A DNA stretch of 64,000 nt from Chitinibacter tainanensis DSM 15459 (GCF_000429785.1 NZ_KE386953.1:174996-238995); one strand, 5' to 3'; shown: positions 1-8,379, counted from the first letter of the stretch. The notes: generated by a model not told the origin, from the letters alone. Numbers and translations: made by a program.

Positions 1-261
1 ACGCATCAGCGCGCTGACCGCAGCATCCGTCAGACGCGCCACCAGCTCACGCACCGCCGCGCTGGAAGCAGCATGGCTACCCTGTACGGCGATAAAGGCC
101 TTGGTTAGCGCCACGGTGATCTTGGTGGGCTCAAAAGGCACCACCGCGCCATTGCGACGGATAATCTTGTAGTTGGCGTACTGCGCAGCATCGTGCGACA
201 GCGCCGGTACTTCGGCATTCTCGTTGCGGCTGGCTGGGGTACTTTCAAGCGTAGCGTACAT
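1..261 (-). CDS. nrdA: Ribonucleoside-diphosphate reductase alpha subunit, N-terminus (partial)
   Basis: The gene runs off the left edge, so only the first 87 residues are visible. They contain the start of an ATP-cone regulatory domain (YKIIRRNGAVVPFEPTKI, then VALTKAF), the allosteric N-terminal domain of class I ribonucleotide reductase large subunits, which make deoxynucleotides. The ATG at 261 follows an AAGGA ribosome site at good spacing. The upstream DNA carries a DnaA-box-like sequence and an NrdR-box-like palindrome, both expected for this gene. The class (Ia or other) cannot be decided from this fragment. Confidence 0.85.
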   Translation of the reverse strand, partial: MYATLESTPASRNENAEVPALSHDAAQYANYKIIRRNGAVVPFEPTKITVALTKAFIAVQGSHAASSAAVRELVARLTDAAVSALMR

Positions 262-272
262 GCACGGATCCT

Positions 273-293
273 TGTGTATAAGTCTGTGTATAG
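273..293 (-). promoter_or_regulatory. DnaA-box-like sites upstream of nrdA
   Basis: On the minus strand TTATACACA (273-281) fits the DnaA consensus TTWTNCACA exactly. A second, imperfect copy, CTATACACA, lies at 285-293. DnaA boxes in nrd promoters are known in E. coli. The role here is inferred from position, 12-32 bp upstream of the nrdA start. Confidence 0.45.
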
Positions 294-304
294 TTTGTGG
301 GGAA

Positions 305-320
305 ACACAACATCTTGTGT
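305..320. promoter_or_regulatory. NrdR-box-like palindrome upstream of nrdA
   Basis: ACACAACATCTTGTGT is a near-perfect palindrome matching the NrdR-box pattern (ACAC-N8-GTGT), about 45 bp upstream of nrdA. NrdR normally binds two boxes. A weak partner (GCACGGATCCTTGTGT, 262-277) overlaps the ribosome site. The rest of 321-520 shows no gene I can support. Confidence 0.5.
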
Positions 321-523
321 TGAGCTCACCTTGTTGGCACAAATACTAGGGGAAAGTGGGGGACTAGTGCAACAGGCGCGCGATGTGCTAGCGGACCAGC
401 GGTGGTGGCTAGGCCGGCAAACCAAGCAAAGCGGGACTTGGCTCAGCTGTGCTCACATTAAACTTACATGACAGGCGGTTGCAAGTTTGCAACAACTGCG
501 AAAACGCCAGCTTGGCAAGGGAT

Positions 524-552
524 GAAAAACGGCGACCTAAGGAGATCGCCGT
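524..552 (-). terminator. Rho-independent terminator of the prx-slyD operon
   Basis: On the minus strand a 7-bp stem (ACGGCGA pairing with TCGCCGT, 529-535/546-552) is followed by five T's. It lies about 50 bp past the slyD stop. Confidence 0.7.
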
Positions 553-601
553 GAATATTACCGCGCGGAGATGACAGCCATGCTGCCATCGCTAGCACAG
601 A

Positions 602-1081
602 TTAATGGTGGTGGCCGTGTTCACCATGCACGTGGCCGTGCGCGATTTCTTCGGCACTGGCTTCACGCACATCAGTCACCTGAGCTTTGAACACGATGTT
701 CATGCCGGCAAATGGGTGGTTACCATCCACAGTCACGCGGTTGCCTTCGATTTCAGTCACGCGGAACAGAATGATTTCGCCGGTTTCTGGATCATCTGCT
801 TCAAACATCATGCCCACTGATACTTCAGGTGGGAACTGATCTTTCTCTTCGTCGCGTACGAGTTCTGGGTCGAATTCACCGAAAGCGTCGTCAGCCGACA
901 TGCTCACTTCCACCAGATCACCGGTGGTTTTGCCGTGCAGTGCTTCTTCAACCAGCGGCAGAATATTGTCATAACCGCCATGCAGATATGCAATCGGCTC
1001 TTCGGTTTTGTCCAGTTGGTTGCCCTCTGCGTCGAACATCTGATAGTGCAGTGTAACAACGGAATTTTTAGCGATTTGCAT
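602..1081 (-). CDS. slyD: FKBP-type peptidyl-prolyl cis-trans isomerase SlyD
   Basis: This 159-residue cytoplasmic prolyl isomerase and metallochaperone has the SlyD layout: a split FKBP domain beginning MQIAKNSVVTLHYQMFDAEG, an inserted IF chaperone loop (around residues 70-125), then a short His-rich tail (HGHVHGEHGHHH) that binds nickel or other metals. The tail is shorter than the E. coli one but clearly present. The start lies 7 bp after the stop of the upstream peroxiredoxin-like gene, so the two are probably co-transcribed. A terminator follows at 524-552. Confidence 0.95.
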   Translation of the reverse strand: MQIAKNSVVTLHYQMFDAEGNQLDKTEEPIAYLHGGYDNILPLVEEALHGKTTGDLVEVSMSADDAFGEFDPELVRDEEKDQFPPEVSVGMMFEADDPETGEIILFRVTEIEGNRVTVDGNHPFAGMNIVFKAQVTDVREASAEEIAHGHVHGEHGHHH

Positions 1082-1088
1082 AGTTGGA

Positions 1089-1556
1089 TTATCCTAGCTG
1101 TTTGACAAGATTTAGTATTTCGGCCGCATGGCCTTTGGGCGATACGTGATACAGAGCGTGGCGGATCACGCCAGCCTGATCGATCACAAAGGTAGAGCGC
1201 TCAATGCCGTATCTTACCATGCCCTGTGCTTCCCATTCGTGCACGGCATGATACAGACGGCTGACTTCCAGCTCGGTGTCGGCCAGCAGATCAAACGCCA
1301 AACCTTGCTCATCGATAAAGCTGTCGTGCGACAGACAGTCATCCGAGCTAACCCCGAGAATAATCGTCTGGTATTGCGCAAATGCGTCAACCCGATCGGA
1401 AAACTCCACCGCCTCGACAATGCCGCCCGGGGTGTGATCTTTGTTAAAAAAGTACAACACGACATTGCGCTGGCCACGAAACTGGCTCAATTGCACCATG
1501 TCCATGGCGGCATCCGGCAAGGCAAAGTCCGGTGCCAGGTCTCCGGCATTCAGCAT
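1089..1556 (-). CDS. Peroxiredoxin-like (AhpC/TSA, Bcp-type) protein lacking the peroxidatic cysteine
   Basis: The 155 residues have the thioredoxin-like peroxiredoxin fold: MLNAGDLAPDFALPDA at the start, NVVLYFFNKDHTPG in the active-site region, and FVIDQAGVIRHALYHV near the end. In Bcp-type enzymes the active site reads TPGCTTEA, with the catalytic Cys after TPG. Here it reads TPGGIVEAVEF, so the catalytic Cys is Gly and the usual resolving Cys is absent. The only Cys (in SSDDCLSH) is at an unrelated position. The protein therefore probably lacks classical peroxidase activity. I chose the start at 1556 because homology begins at MLNAGD; an in-frame ATG exists at 1610. It is upstream of slyD in the same operon. 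Confidence 0.8.
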   Translation of the reverse strand: MLNAGDLAPDFALPDAAMDMVQLSQFRGQRNVVLYFFNKDHTPGGIVEAVEFSDRVDAFAQYQTIILGVSSDDCLSHDSFIDEQGLAFDLLADTELEVSRLYHAVHEWEAQGMVRYGIERSTFVIDQAGVIRHALYHVSPKGHAAEILNLVKQLG

Positions 1557-1615
1557 GAATTCTCCAGTCGGTGCGATAATAGTCTTTGTTATGGTTTTCT
1601 TTATAGTCACTCGCG

Positions 1616-2773
1616 ATGCGTAAAACAGCTTTCCATGCCCCGCTGCTCGGCGGAATCAGCCCTGAAACCTTTCTGGCCGAATATTGGCAGAAAAAACCGC
1701 TGCTGATTCGCCAGGCCTGGGATCGCTTTCCCGAGCTGATCGATTTTGCCCGCTTAAGCGAATTTGCCCAGCGCGACGACATCGAATCGCGGCTGATTAC
1801 CCAGCAAAACGGCCGCTGGACGCTCGAGCGCGGCCCGTTTAGCCCCAGCCGCCTCAAGCGTTTGCCCGAAACCGACTGGACTATCTTGGTACAAGATGTG
1901 AACCATCAGGTGCCGCACATCGCCGAGTTTTTATACCAGTTTAATTTCCTGCCCTATGCCCGGCTGGATGACGTGATGATCTCCTACGCCCCACCCGGCG
2001 GCACAGTCGGCCCGCATTATGATTCTTATGATGTGTTTTTGTTGCAGGTGGGCGGCAAAAAACGTTGGCAAATTTCCAGCGACGACGCGATGGGCTTTAT
2101 CGAAGACGCCCCAATCCGGGTCCTGAAAGAATTCAACCCTGAGCAGGAATGGATTTTGGAACATGGCGATATGCTGTATCTGCCGCCCAAATATGCGCAC
2201 TATGGCGTTGCCCTTGAGCCGGGCATGACTTATTCGGTGGGGTTTCGCGCCCCGAAAACCCAGGAAATCGCCAGCAAGTTTCTGGAATACCTGCAGGATG
2301 AATTGTGCCTCGATGGCATGTACAGCGACCCTGACGCGCAAGTCACCACTACCCCGGCTCAGATTGATGCGCAATTTACCGCCCGCATTCAGCAGATGCT
2401 CACGCAAATCCGCTGGGATGAACAGATGGTGCAGGACTTTATTGGCCGCTATTTCTCCGAGCCCAAGCCGCATGTGTTTTTTGACCAGCACAGCGACCCG
2501 CTCGAGTACGACGATTTTGTCGCCGCCGTAGCCAGCCACGGGGTAGCGCTGAATCTGAAATCGCAAATGCTCTACAACGAACAAGGCATTTATCTGAATG
2601 GCGAAGCGCTGGAAGCCGATGAGTTAGCCAGCCTCACCGCCTCCGAGCTCGCGCAGCTGCGCGCGCTGGCCGATCAGCGCAGCTTACCTGCTGGTGAATA
2701 TGACGAGGCTTTGCTCGAAGTCTTATATACCTATCACGAATACGGCTATCTGGCCCCCGCCAACCATGACTGA
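1616..2773 (+). CDS. roxA: Ribosomal protein uL16 3-hydroxylase (cupin, RoxA/YcfD family)
   Basis: This 385-residue JmjC-type cupin dioxygenase uses iron and 2-oxoglutarate. The family member YcfD hydroxylates an arginine of ribosomal protein L16. The metal ligands are visible: GPHYDSYDVF gives the HxD pair (around residue 125) and YLPPKYAHYGVAL the distal His. Length and the opening FLAEYWQKKPLLIRQAW fit the family. The next gene overlaps its stop (ATGACTGA), so the two are translationally coupled. It diverges from the prx-slyD operon, with only about 60 bp for both promoters. Confidence 0.9.
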   Translation: MRKTAFHAPLLGGISPETFLAEYWQKKPLLIRQAWDRFPELIDFARLSEFAQRDDIESRLITQQNGRWTLERGPFSPSRLKRLPETDWTILVQDVNHQVPHIAEFLYQFNFLPYARLDDVMISYAPPGGTVGPHYDSYDVFLLQVGGKKRWQISSDDAMGFIEDAPIRVLKEFNPEQEWILEHGDMLYLPPKYAHYGVALEPGMTYSVGFRAPKTQEIASKFLEYLQDELCLDGMYSDPDAQVTTTPAQIDAQFTARIQQMLTQIRWDEQMVQDFIGRYFSEPKPHVFFDQHSDPLEYDDFVAAVASHGVALNLKSQMLYNEQGIYLNGEALEADELASLTASELAQLRALADQRSLPAGEYDEALLEVLYTYHEYGYLAPANHD

Positions 2774-3254
2774 TACGGCAGCGCAGCGCGAACGTTTTGA
2801 TACCCGCGCAGGGTATCAAGCCGGGATCGATCAATTATTTGATCTGGCCAGCCATACCCTGCAAATCAGCGAAAACGATGCCAGCGAGATGGGGCTAGGC
2901 AGCGCGGCCAACCAGCAGCGCTTATGGCGCTTTTTTACCCAGCCCTCGCCGGGGCGGCTGCAACTGCTGCTGGCCCGCGAGGATTACCTGCGCACCGGCT
3001 GCCCGCGCTTTACACAACTGGCCGAACGATTTGCGCATTTAATTGAAGTGCGCTTAATTCCCGCTGAGTTACGCCATCAGCCAAAAGGCTGGCTGATTGC
3101 CGATCATTTACATTATCTGGAACGCCATCATTACGACTGGTTTCGGGGTGAATGGGGTAGTCAGCGCCAATATGCCACTCAATTGAGCCAACTTTTTGCC
3201 ACACTCTGGGCGCAATCCTTACCGATTAACGCCTCGCAACGTCTTGATTTATAA
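2766..3254 (+). CDS. Conserved hypothetical protein (DUF7931-like)
   Basis: A 162-residue soluble protein with no signal peptide. The start at 2766 overlaps the roxA stop by 8 bp, which supports this start over an upstream in-frame ATG at 2694. The middle (LQLLLAREDYLRTGCPRFTQLAERFAHLIEVRLIPAELRH...KGWLIADHLHYL) resembles a small betaproteobacterial and gammaproteobacterial family I remember as DUF7931, with an arrangement reminiscent of phospholipase-D-like folds but no HKD motif. Its function is unknown. One copy of the GGGTAT-N37-ATACCC element lies inside its 5' coding region (2811-2859). Confidence 0.75.
   Translation: MTDTAAQRERFDTRAGYQAGIDQLFDLASHTLQISENDASEMGLGSAANQQRLWRFFTQPSPGRLQLLLAREDYLRTGCPRFTQLAERFAHLIEVRLIPAELRHQPKGWLIADHLHYLERHHYDWFRGEWGSQRQYATQLSQLFATLWAQSLPINASQRLDL
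2811..2859. repeat. 49-bp GGGTAT-N37-ATACCC element, exact copy, with outer half-site
   Basis: GGGTAT at 2811 and ATACCC ending at 2859 are both perfect. A further ATACCC sits at 2800-2805, making an ATACCC-N5-GGGTAT palindrome. The whole element is within coding sequence. ATCAA occurs near its centre. Confidence 0.6.
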
Positions 3255-3460
3255 GGATGTACACGGCGTTACACGGAGTAGCAGTTTACATTGCATTTTT
3301 AAGGCCAAAAGCCGCTTGCAGCACTAGCAATTTACCGACGAGCTGATTAGAATTCGCAGCGTTGGTTGTGAAACACCTCACGCCGAAGTGAATTTAGGCG
3401 ATTGGCCAATTGGCCGGTTACCGAAACTTTTTAGTTAATCTTTTCGAAAAGGATTTCAAA

Positions 3461-3667
3461 ATGAAACAATCTCTGCTCGTTGCTGCTCTGTTGGCTGTTG
3501 CTCTGTCTGCTTGTGGCAAAAAAGAAGAAGCTACTGAAGCTGCTTCTGCTGTAGTTGAAGCTTCTGCTCCTGCTGCTGAAGCTTCTGCTCCAGCTGCTGA
3601 AGCTTCTGCTGCTTCTGAAGCTGCTGCTGCTCCTGAAGCTTCTGCTGCTTCTGAAGCTGCTAAATAA
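3461..3667 (+). CDS. Small Ala/Glu/Ser-rich lipoprotein
   Basis: This 68-residue protein starts with a lipoprotein signal (MKQSLLVAALLAVALSAC, lipobox LSAC, so the mature protein begins at Cys18), then GKKEE. The rest is a low-complexity tail made almost entirely of Ala, Glu, Ser and Pro in repeats of the type EASAPAA and EASAASEAA. It is probably anchored in the outer membrane by the lipid. The AAAAGGA ribosome site is strong, a perfect terminator follows, and nearly all Ala codons are GCT, unlike neighbouring genes; this suggests high expression. No enzymatic domain is present. The 206 bp upstream hold no other gene. Confidence 0.8.
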   Translation: MKQSLLVAALLAVALSACGKKEEATEAASAVVEASAPAAEASAPAAEASAASEAAAAPEASAASEAAK

Positions 3668-3689
3668 TTCGGAATTTTCCGAATTAGCG

Positions 3690-3716
3690 AAAAGCCGACC
3701 GATTGGTCGGCTTTTT
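3690..3716 (+). terminator. Rho-independent terminator of the small lipoprotein gene
   Basis: AAAAGCCGACC pairs with GGTCGGCTTTT around a GATT loop and runs into T's. A smaller palindrome (AATTCGGAA/TTCCGAATT) lies just after the stop codon. Confidence 0.9.
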
Positions 3717-3774
3717 GCATTTCAGGCCCTCTACTAGCCTGATAAAATAAGCCATCTGCTTTTTCGAGCTCATC

Positions 3775-5094
3775 ATGGCGACCGATATCCTCTTTCCGCG
3801 CTGGCTAATTCCGGTAGTTCCCCGCCACACCGTACTGACCGAGCATGCGCTGGTCATCACCGATGACCGAATCAGCGCCATTTTGCCGCGCGAACAAGCA
3901 ATAGCCGCCTATCCCGCGGCGCGCCACCACGAATTACCCCAACACGCACTGCTACCCGGGCTGATTAATCTGCACGCCCACTCGGCCATGACGCTATTGC
4001 GCGGTTATGCCGATGATTTGCCGCTAATGCGCTGGCTGCAAGAACACATCTGGCCGGCCGAAGGCGCGCATGTTAGCGATGATTTTGTGTTTGATGGCAC
4101 GCAGCTGGCGATTGCCGAGATGATTGCCGGCGGCACCACCAGCTGTAATGACATGTATTTCCATCACAGCGCCGTGGCTCGCGCAGCGCTGGCCAGCGGT
4201 TTTCGCATGACCATTGGCTGCTCGATTCTCGAGTTCCCCACCCCCTATGCCAGCAATGCCGATGATTACATTGGCAAAGCATTAAAAAGCCAGGCCGAAT
4301 TTGCCGGCGAGAAACTACTGCAATTCACCTTGGCGCCACATGCGCCCTACACGGTGAGCGATGCCACCTTCCAGCGAGTAATAACCCTCGCGGATGAACT
4401 TAATCTCGGCATTCACTGCCATATCCACGAAACACTGGATGAAATTAACACCAGCCAGAAAGAACACGGCGTGCGCCCGCTAGAGCGGCTAGCTGGGCTG
4501 GGCCTCTTGGATAGCCCGCTGGTGGCGGCACACATGGTGCACACCACCGATAGCGAGATCGCGCTCTTGGCCAAAAAAGGCGTGCATATTGCGCACAACC
4601 CGGCCAGCAATCTAAAGCTCGCCTCGGGGCTAGCGCGAATTCAGGCGCAGCTGGCGGCCGGCGTGAATGTGGGCATTGGCACCGATGGCGCAGCCAGCAA
4701 CAATAAACTCGATATGCTGGCCGAGCTGCGGCTGGCGGCCTTGCTGGCCAAGGGCCAGAGCGGCGATCCGGAAGCGATTCCGGCTTGGCAAGCGCTGGAA
4801 ATGGCTACGCTTAATGGCGCCCGCGCCTTGCAGCAGGAAGATCAGCTGGGCTCGCTGGAAGTTGGTAAACAAGCCGATTTGATCGCCGTGGATCTCTCCG
4901 CGGTGGGCACCCAGCCATGTTACGATCCGGTCTCGCATCTGGTGTACGCCGCCGATCGCCAGCAGGTGAGCGATGTCTGGATTGCTGGCCGCGCCGTATA
5001 TCGCCACGGCCAGCACCAAAGTTTGAATCTGGCGCAAGTTCAGGCCAAAGCACGACAATGGCAAAGCAAGATTAGCGCGGGTATACGCGCGTAG
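3775..5094 (+). CDS. mtaD: 5'-methylthioadenosine/S-adenosylhomocysteine deaminase (TRZ/ATZ family)
   Basis: This 439-residue amidohydrolase is cytoplasmic and zinc-dependent. It is predicted to deaminate methylthioadenosine or S-adenosylhomocysteine to the inosine form. Metal and catalytic motifs are in order: [18 protein letters not shown] (HxH), [19 protein letters not shown] (His then HxxE), [15 protein letters not shown] and GTDGAASNN (the Asp ligand). Length is normal. It heads an operon with ubiG (20 bp downstream) and gph, the order also seen in pseudomonads. The shared theme is dealing with products of SAM-dependent methylation. Confidence 0.9.
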   Translation: MATDILFPRWLIPVVPRHTVLTEHALVITDDRISAILPREQAIAAYPAARHHELPQHALLPGLINLHAHSAMTLLRGYADDLPLMRWLQEHIWPAEGAHVSDDFVFDGTQLAIAEMIAGGTTSCNDMYFHHSAVARAALASGFRMTIGCSILEFPTPYASNADDYIGKALKSQAEFAGEKLLQFTLAPHAPYTVSDATFQRVITLADELNLGIHCHIHETLDEINTSQKEHGVRPLERLAGLGLLDSPLVAAHMVHTTDSEIALLAKKGVHIAHNPASNLKLASGLARIQAQLAAGVNVGIGTDGAASNNKLDMLAELRLAALLAKGQSGDPEAIPAWQALEMATLNGARALQQEDQLGSLEVGKQADLIAVDLSAVGTQPCYDPVSHLVYAADRQQVSDVWIAGRAVYRHGQHQSLNLAQVQAKARQWQSKISAGIRA

Positions 5095-5127
5095 ACCTTA
5101 TAAGGATTAGCATTGTGAGCAATACCC
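5079..5127. repeat. 49-bp GGGTAT-N37-ATACCC element, exact copy
   Basis: Both hexamers are perfect. The element covers the last codons and stop of mtaD, the ribosome site (AAGGA) and the first codons of ubiG. No outer half-site is present. Confidence 0.6.
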
Positions 5128-5870
5128 CAGAGCAAACCACCGAACACATCAATGTTGATGAAGCAGAAATCGCCAAGTTTTCTGCACTGGCCCACAAATG
5201 GTGGGACAAAACCAGCGAATTCAAACCGCTGCACGACATCAACCCGCTGCGGCTGGGCTTTATTGCTCAACACGCAGGGCAAAATGCCGAGCTGGCTGGG
5301 CTGAAGATTCTGGATGTGGGTTGCGGCGGCGGCATTTTGTCGGAAGGCATGGCCGAGCGTGGCGCCGACGTCACCGGCATTGATCTGGCCGATAAATCGC
5401 TGAAAGTCGCCAAGCTGCACCTGCTGGAGCGCGGCACAGACAGCGGCCTTGCCCTCAATTACCGCAAAGTGCCGGTGGAAGCGCTGGCCGAAGAATGCCC
5501 GGAAAGCTTTGATGTGGTCACCTGCATGGAAATGCTGGAGCACGTGCCCTCGCCAGCCAGCGTGGTTGCCGCCTGCGCCCGCCTGGTCAAGCCTGGCGGC
5601 TGGGTGTTTTTCTCTACCATCAATCGCAACCCGAAAGCGTATTTGCTGGCCGTCGTGGGCGCTGAATATGTACTGAATATGCTGCCGCGCGGTACGCATG
5701 AATACAGCAAATTCCTCAAACCATCAGAGCTGGCGCGCATGACGCGCACGGCCGGCCTGGATACCGTGGCCCTCACCGGCATGAGCTACAACCCGCTCAC
5801 CGATGTGTACAAACTGGGCGACGATACCGATGTGAACTATCTGGTGGCCACAAGGAAAGCCCATGTCTAA
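5115..5870 (+). CDS. ubiG: Ubiquinone biosynthesis O-methyltransferase
   Basis: This 251-residue class I SAM-dependent methyltransferase catalyses both O-methylation steps of ubiquinone synthesis. The SAM-binding motif is [26 protein letters not shown], followed by [16 protein letters not shown]. The N-terminal [33 protein letters not shown] is the UbiG signature. The start codon is GTG at 5115, preceded by AAGGA at suitable spacing; no ATG fits. It overlaps gph by 8 bp, so translation is coupled. Confidence 0.95.
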   Translation: MSNTPEQTTEHINVDEAEIAKFSALAHKWWDKTSEFKPLHDINPLRLGFIAQHAGQNAELAGLKILDVGCGGGILSEGMAERGADVTGIDLADKSLKVAKLHLLERGTDSGLALNYRKVPVEALAEECPESFDVVTCMEMLEHVPSPASVVAACARLVKPGGWVFFSTINRNPKAYLLAVVGAEYVLNMLPRGTHEYSKFLKPSELARMTRTAGLDTVALTGMSYNPLTDVYKLGDDTDVNYLVATRKAHV

Positions 5871-6522
5871 ACCGATTCGCGGCGTGTTGTTCGATCTGGA
5901 TGGCACGCTGGCCGACACCGCACCCGATCTGGGCGCCGCACTAAACCGCCTACTGGCCGAAGAAGGCATTAGCGCCCAGCCCTACAGCGCCATTCGCCCA
6001 CTGGCTAGCCACGGCGCCCGCGGCCTTTTGGAGCTGGGTTTTGGCGTAACGCCCGCCGATGCGCGCTTTGCCGAATTACGCGCGCGCTTTCTCGATCACT
6101 ACGAGCAAGACCTTTGCGGGCAAACCACCCTCTTTGATGGCGTGCGCGAGCTGATCGAGGGTATCCATGCCCGCGGGCTGGCTTGGGGCATTATCACCAA
6201 CAAGCCAATGCGCTTTACCGATCCGCTGGTGGAATTACTCCCCCTCCCTATCCCGCCGCAGACCTGTGTATCCGGGGATACCGTGGGTATACCCAAGCCT
6301 GATGCCAAACCCATGCTGCATGCTGCGGCGGAGTTAGGGCTAGATCCGGCCGAATGCCTGTATGTGGGCGATGCCGAGCGCGATATCGAGGCGGGCCGCA
6401 AAGTGGGCATGACCACTGTACTGGCGCGCTATGGCTATATCAGCGCTACCGACCAGCCCGAAGCCTGGGGCGCCGATCTGGCCATCGCGCATCCACTGGA
6501 ATTGCTGGCTCATTTAGACTGA
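5863..6522 (+). CDS. gph: HAD-IA phosphatase: phosphoglycolate phosphatase or MurNAc-6-phosphate phosphatase (Gph/MupP)
   Basis: This 219-residue HAD hydrolase has the nucleophile motif [15 protein letters not shown] (Asp nucleophile plus Asp two residues later), a Thr/Asn motif (GIITNKPM), the Lys in [11 protein letters not shown], and the acidic [11 protein letters not shown]. Sequence alone points to the phosphoglycolate phosphatase group. However, the order mtaD-ubiG-this gene is that of pseudomonad mupP, whose product dephosphorylates N-acetylmuramate 6-phosphate in cell-wall recycling, so that role is at least as likely. It is the last gene of the operon, with ssrA 47 bp downstream. Confidence 0.85.
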   Translation: MSKPIRGVLFDLDGTLADTAPDLGAALNRLLAEEGISAQPYSAIRPLASHGARGLLELGFGVTPADARFAELRARFLDHYEQDLCGQTTLFDGVRELIEGIHARGLAWGIITNKPMRFTDPLVELLPLPIPPQTCVSGDTVGIPKPDAKPMLHAAAELGLDPAECLYVGDAERDIEAGRKVGMTTVLARYGYISATDQPEAWGADLAIAHPLELLAHLD

Positions 6523-6569
6523 TTCGGGTTACAATCCGTATTCTTCATGCCGCATGAAGGCCTCGAACC

Positions 6570-6930
6570 GGGGGTGCCATGGTTTCGACAGGGGTTGCAA
6601 AGCGGATGGGGGCATGCCGGGTTCTCAGACTACCCGTAAAACACTGAACCAAAATAGTCGCAAACGACGAAACTTACGCTCTAGCTGCTTAAGCTAGACT
6701 CTACACCGCAGGGCCCATCGGGCGGGCTGGGTCAAACCAGCAGTAGAGTCATTTAGATGGGATCGCCTCAGGTCGGGTTACTTGGCCGGGGGTTAAACTT
6801 AAGGTAACTCGCACTGTTCAAGCCTGTCGGTCGGCGTGACTCAGTGTTAAATCCAAATGGCTAGACTAAGCATGTAGAACTCACTGTAGAGTGCTTCTGG
6901 ACGGGGGTTCAACTCCCCCCACCTCCACCA
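6570..6930 (+). ncRNA. ssrA: Transfer-messenger RNA (tmRNA)
   Basis: This 361-nt RNA rescues stalled ribosomes. The 5' end GGGGGTGCCATGGTTTCGACAGGGG pairs through its first seven bases with CACCTCC before the 3' CCA, forming the tRNA-like acceptor stem. The T-arm is GGGGGTTCAACTCCCCC. The reading frame for the proteolysis tag begins at 6660 and reads ANDETYALAA-stop, ending at 6692. A -10-like TACAAT lies at 6530. The 3' end is the apparent attachment site of the island that follows. Confidence 0.97.
6908..6923. other. attL-like sequence in the ssrA 3' end
   Basis: TTCAACTCCCCCCACC, part of the tmRNA T-arm and acceptor stem, reappears as TTTAACTCCCCCCACC at 12461-12476 (15 of 16 identical). 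Integration of an island carrying a P4-type integrase into the tmRNA gene leaves exactly this kind of direct repeat. Confidence 0.6.
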
Positions 6931-6964
6931 ACACTTCGATTCACGATGTATCGTGATGACTCAG

Positions 6965-6996
6965 AAACCCGCATAAAGCCTAGCTTTAGCGGGTTT
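6965..6996 (+). terminator. Rho-independent terminator downstream of ssrA
   Basis: AAACCCGC and GCGGGTTT pair, with an inner stem TAAAGC/GCTTTA, followed by six T's. It now terminates ssrA, although it lies inside the inserted island; the presumed original terminator is at 22473-22502. Confidence 0.85.
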
Positions 6997-7045
6997 TTTC
7001 TTGCCCAGCGTGTAGCAAGACGCACCAGCAAAGCGCAAATAATTT

Positions 7046-7104
7046 CTACCCCCTTTCCTACCCCCGATATATGATTTCAGGGGGTAGATCGTAAATGGGG
7101 GTAG
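7046..7104. promoter_or_regulatory. Four CTACCCCC sites in front of the integrase gene (putative arm-type or operator sites)
   Basis: CTACCCCC occurs at 7046 and 7058 (12 bp apart). Its inverse GGGGGTAG occurs at 7080 and 7097, the last ending 4 bp before the integrase start. The same 12-bp-spaced pair recurs at the other end of the island (12387-12406). They are likely binding sites for the integrase, the AlpA-like protein or both. The rest of 6997-7045 holds no gene. Confidence 0.55.
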
Positions 7105-7107
7105 AAC

Positions 7108-8379
7108 ATGCCACGCGCCAAGACTGAACCAGCCAGCAAAAGCATCAATCGACTCACGCCGTTAGAGGTAAAAAACGCCACGCCCGACGAAGGCAAAAGC
7201 GAGAAAAACCTCAACGATGGCGGCCGCCTGTATTTGGTGGTCACCGCCACCCGTAAACGCTGGCAATTCCAGTTTGGCCTTCACGGCAAAATGTACAAGC
7301 AATGGCTGGGCGAGTACCCCAAAGTCACCTTGGCACAAGCGCGCAAGCTGCGCGATGAAGCCGCCAAGCTGGTAGATGAAGGCAAAGACCCGCGCATCGA
7401 AAAACAAATCGCCAAAGCGCACGCCAAGCTATCTAGCGAAAACACCTTTGAAGCCATAGCGCTGGAATGGTTTGAAAAAGCGATGGCCGATAAATCGCAC
7501 AGCCACCGCGAGCGCACGCTCAATCGTCTGCAAACCGATATTTTCCCTTGGCTGGGCAAGCGGGATATTGCCACGATAGAAGCCCCTGAATTATTGGCTT
7601 GCCTGCGCCGTATCGAGGAAAGGGGCGCAATCGAAACCGCGCATCGTGTGCGCTGGTCATGCGGCAAAGTGTTTGCCTATGCAATGGCCACAGGCCGCGC
7701 CAAGGGCAACACTGCCGATGTATTGGCGCAAAGCGATGTACTGCAAAAGCCAATTAGCAAGCCCTTCCCCACCATTAGCGACCCTGCCGAAGTAGGCCAC
7801 CTGCTGCGCGCCATTGATAGCCTGAATGCCACCTTGGTTGTTAAATGTGCCTGCCAGCTAGCCCCGCTGGTGTTTACCCGCATTGGCGAGCTACGCAAAG
7901 CCGAATGGCAAGAAATCGATTTCCCGCGCAAGCAATGGCGCATTCCAGCCGAAAAAATGAAAACCCGCGCCCCGCATATTGTGCCGCTATCGGCGCAAGC
8001 GCTGGCCATCTTGCAAACCATACAGCCACTCACTGGCCATAAACGCTATGTGTTTGAAGGTGGGCGCAGTAATGACCGCCCAATGAGCGAAGCCGCGATC
8101 AATAACGCCTTGCGCCGCCTAGGCTATGGCAAGGAAGAATTTACAGGGCATAGCTTTCGCAAAATTGCCTCAACACTGCTGAATGAATCACACCTCTGGC
8201 ATCGTGACGCGATTGAGCGCCAACTTGCCCACGGCGAAAAAGACACGGTGCTGGCCACCTACAATCACGCGCAGCACTTGCCCGAACGTACCGAGATGAT
8301 GCAATGGTGGGCTGATTATCTGGATAAATTGAAGGTTGGTGCGGATGTGATCCAGTTTCCCAGCAGACGTTTCGCTTAA
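7108..8379 (+). CDS. Tyrosine recombinase / P4-type integrase of island 1
   Basis: This 423-residue integrase has the P4-family layout: an N-terminal DUF4102-type arm-binding domain (NLNDGGRLYLVVTATRKRWQFQF...MYKQWLGEYPKVTLAQAR), a SAM-like core-binding domain (about 110-210), and a catalytic domain with Arg in FTRIGELRKAEW, the HxxR box in GHSFRKIAST, and the nucleophile Tyr in LATYNHAQHLPER. It sits 177 bp after ssrA, pointing away from it, as expected for an integrase using the tmRNA 3' end as its attachment site. All catalytic motifs are intact, so the island may still be mobile. Confidence 0.93.
   Translation: MPRAKTEPASKSINRLTPLEVKNATPDEGKSEKNLNDGGRLYLVVTATRKRWQFQFGLHGKMYKQWLGEYPKVTLAQARKLRDEAAKLVDEGKDPRIEKQIAKAHAKLSSENTFEAIALEWFEKAMADKSHSHRERTLNRLQTDIFPWLGKRDIATIEAPELLACLRRIEERGAIETAHRVRWSCGKVFAYAMATGRAKGNTADVLAQSDVLQKPISKPFPTISDPAEVGHLLRAIDSLNATLVVKCACQLAPLVFTRIGELRKAEWQEIDFPRKQWRIPAEKMKTRAPHIVPLSAQALAILQTIQPLTGHKRYVFEGGRSNDRPMSEAAINNALRRLGYGKEEFTGHSFRKIASTLLNESHLWHRDAIERQLAHGEKDTVLATYNHAQHLPERTEMMQWWADYLDKLKVGADVIQFPSRRFA

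Noticed and set aside
193..471. 92-residue plus-strand frame over the nrdA start
   Set aside because: It overlaps the nrdA coding and control region, has no recognisable domain and no ribosome site.
6285..6294. GGGTATACCC inside gph as another 49-bp element
   Set aside because: It is a compact 10-bp palindrome; no partner hexamer exists at the required distance in either direction.
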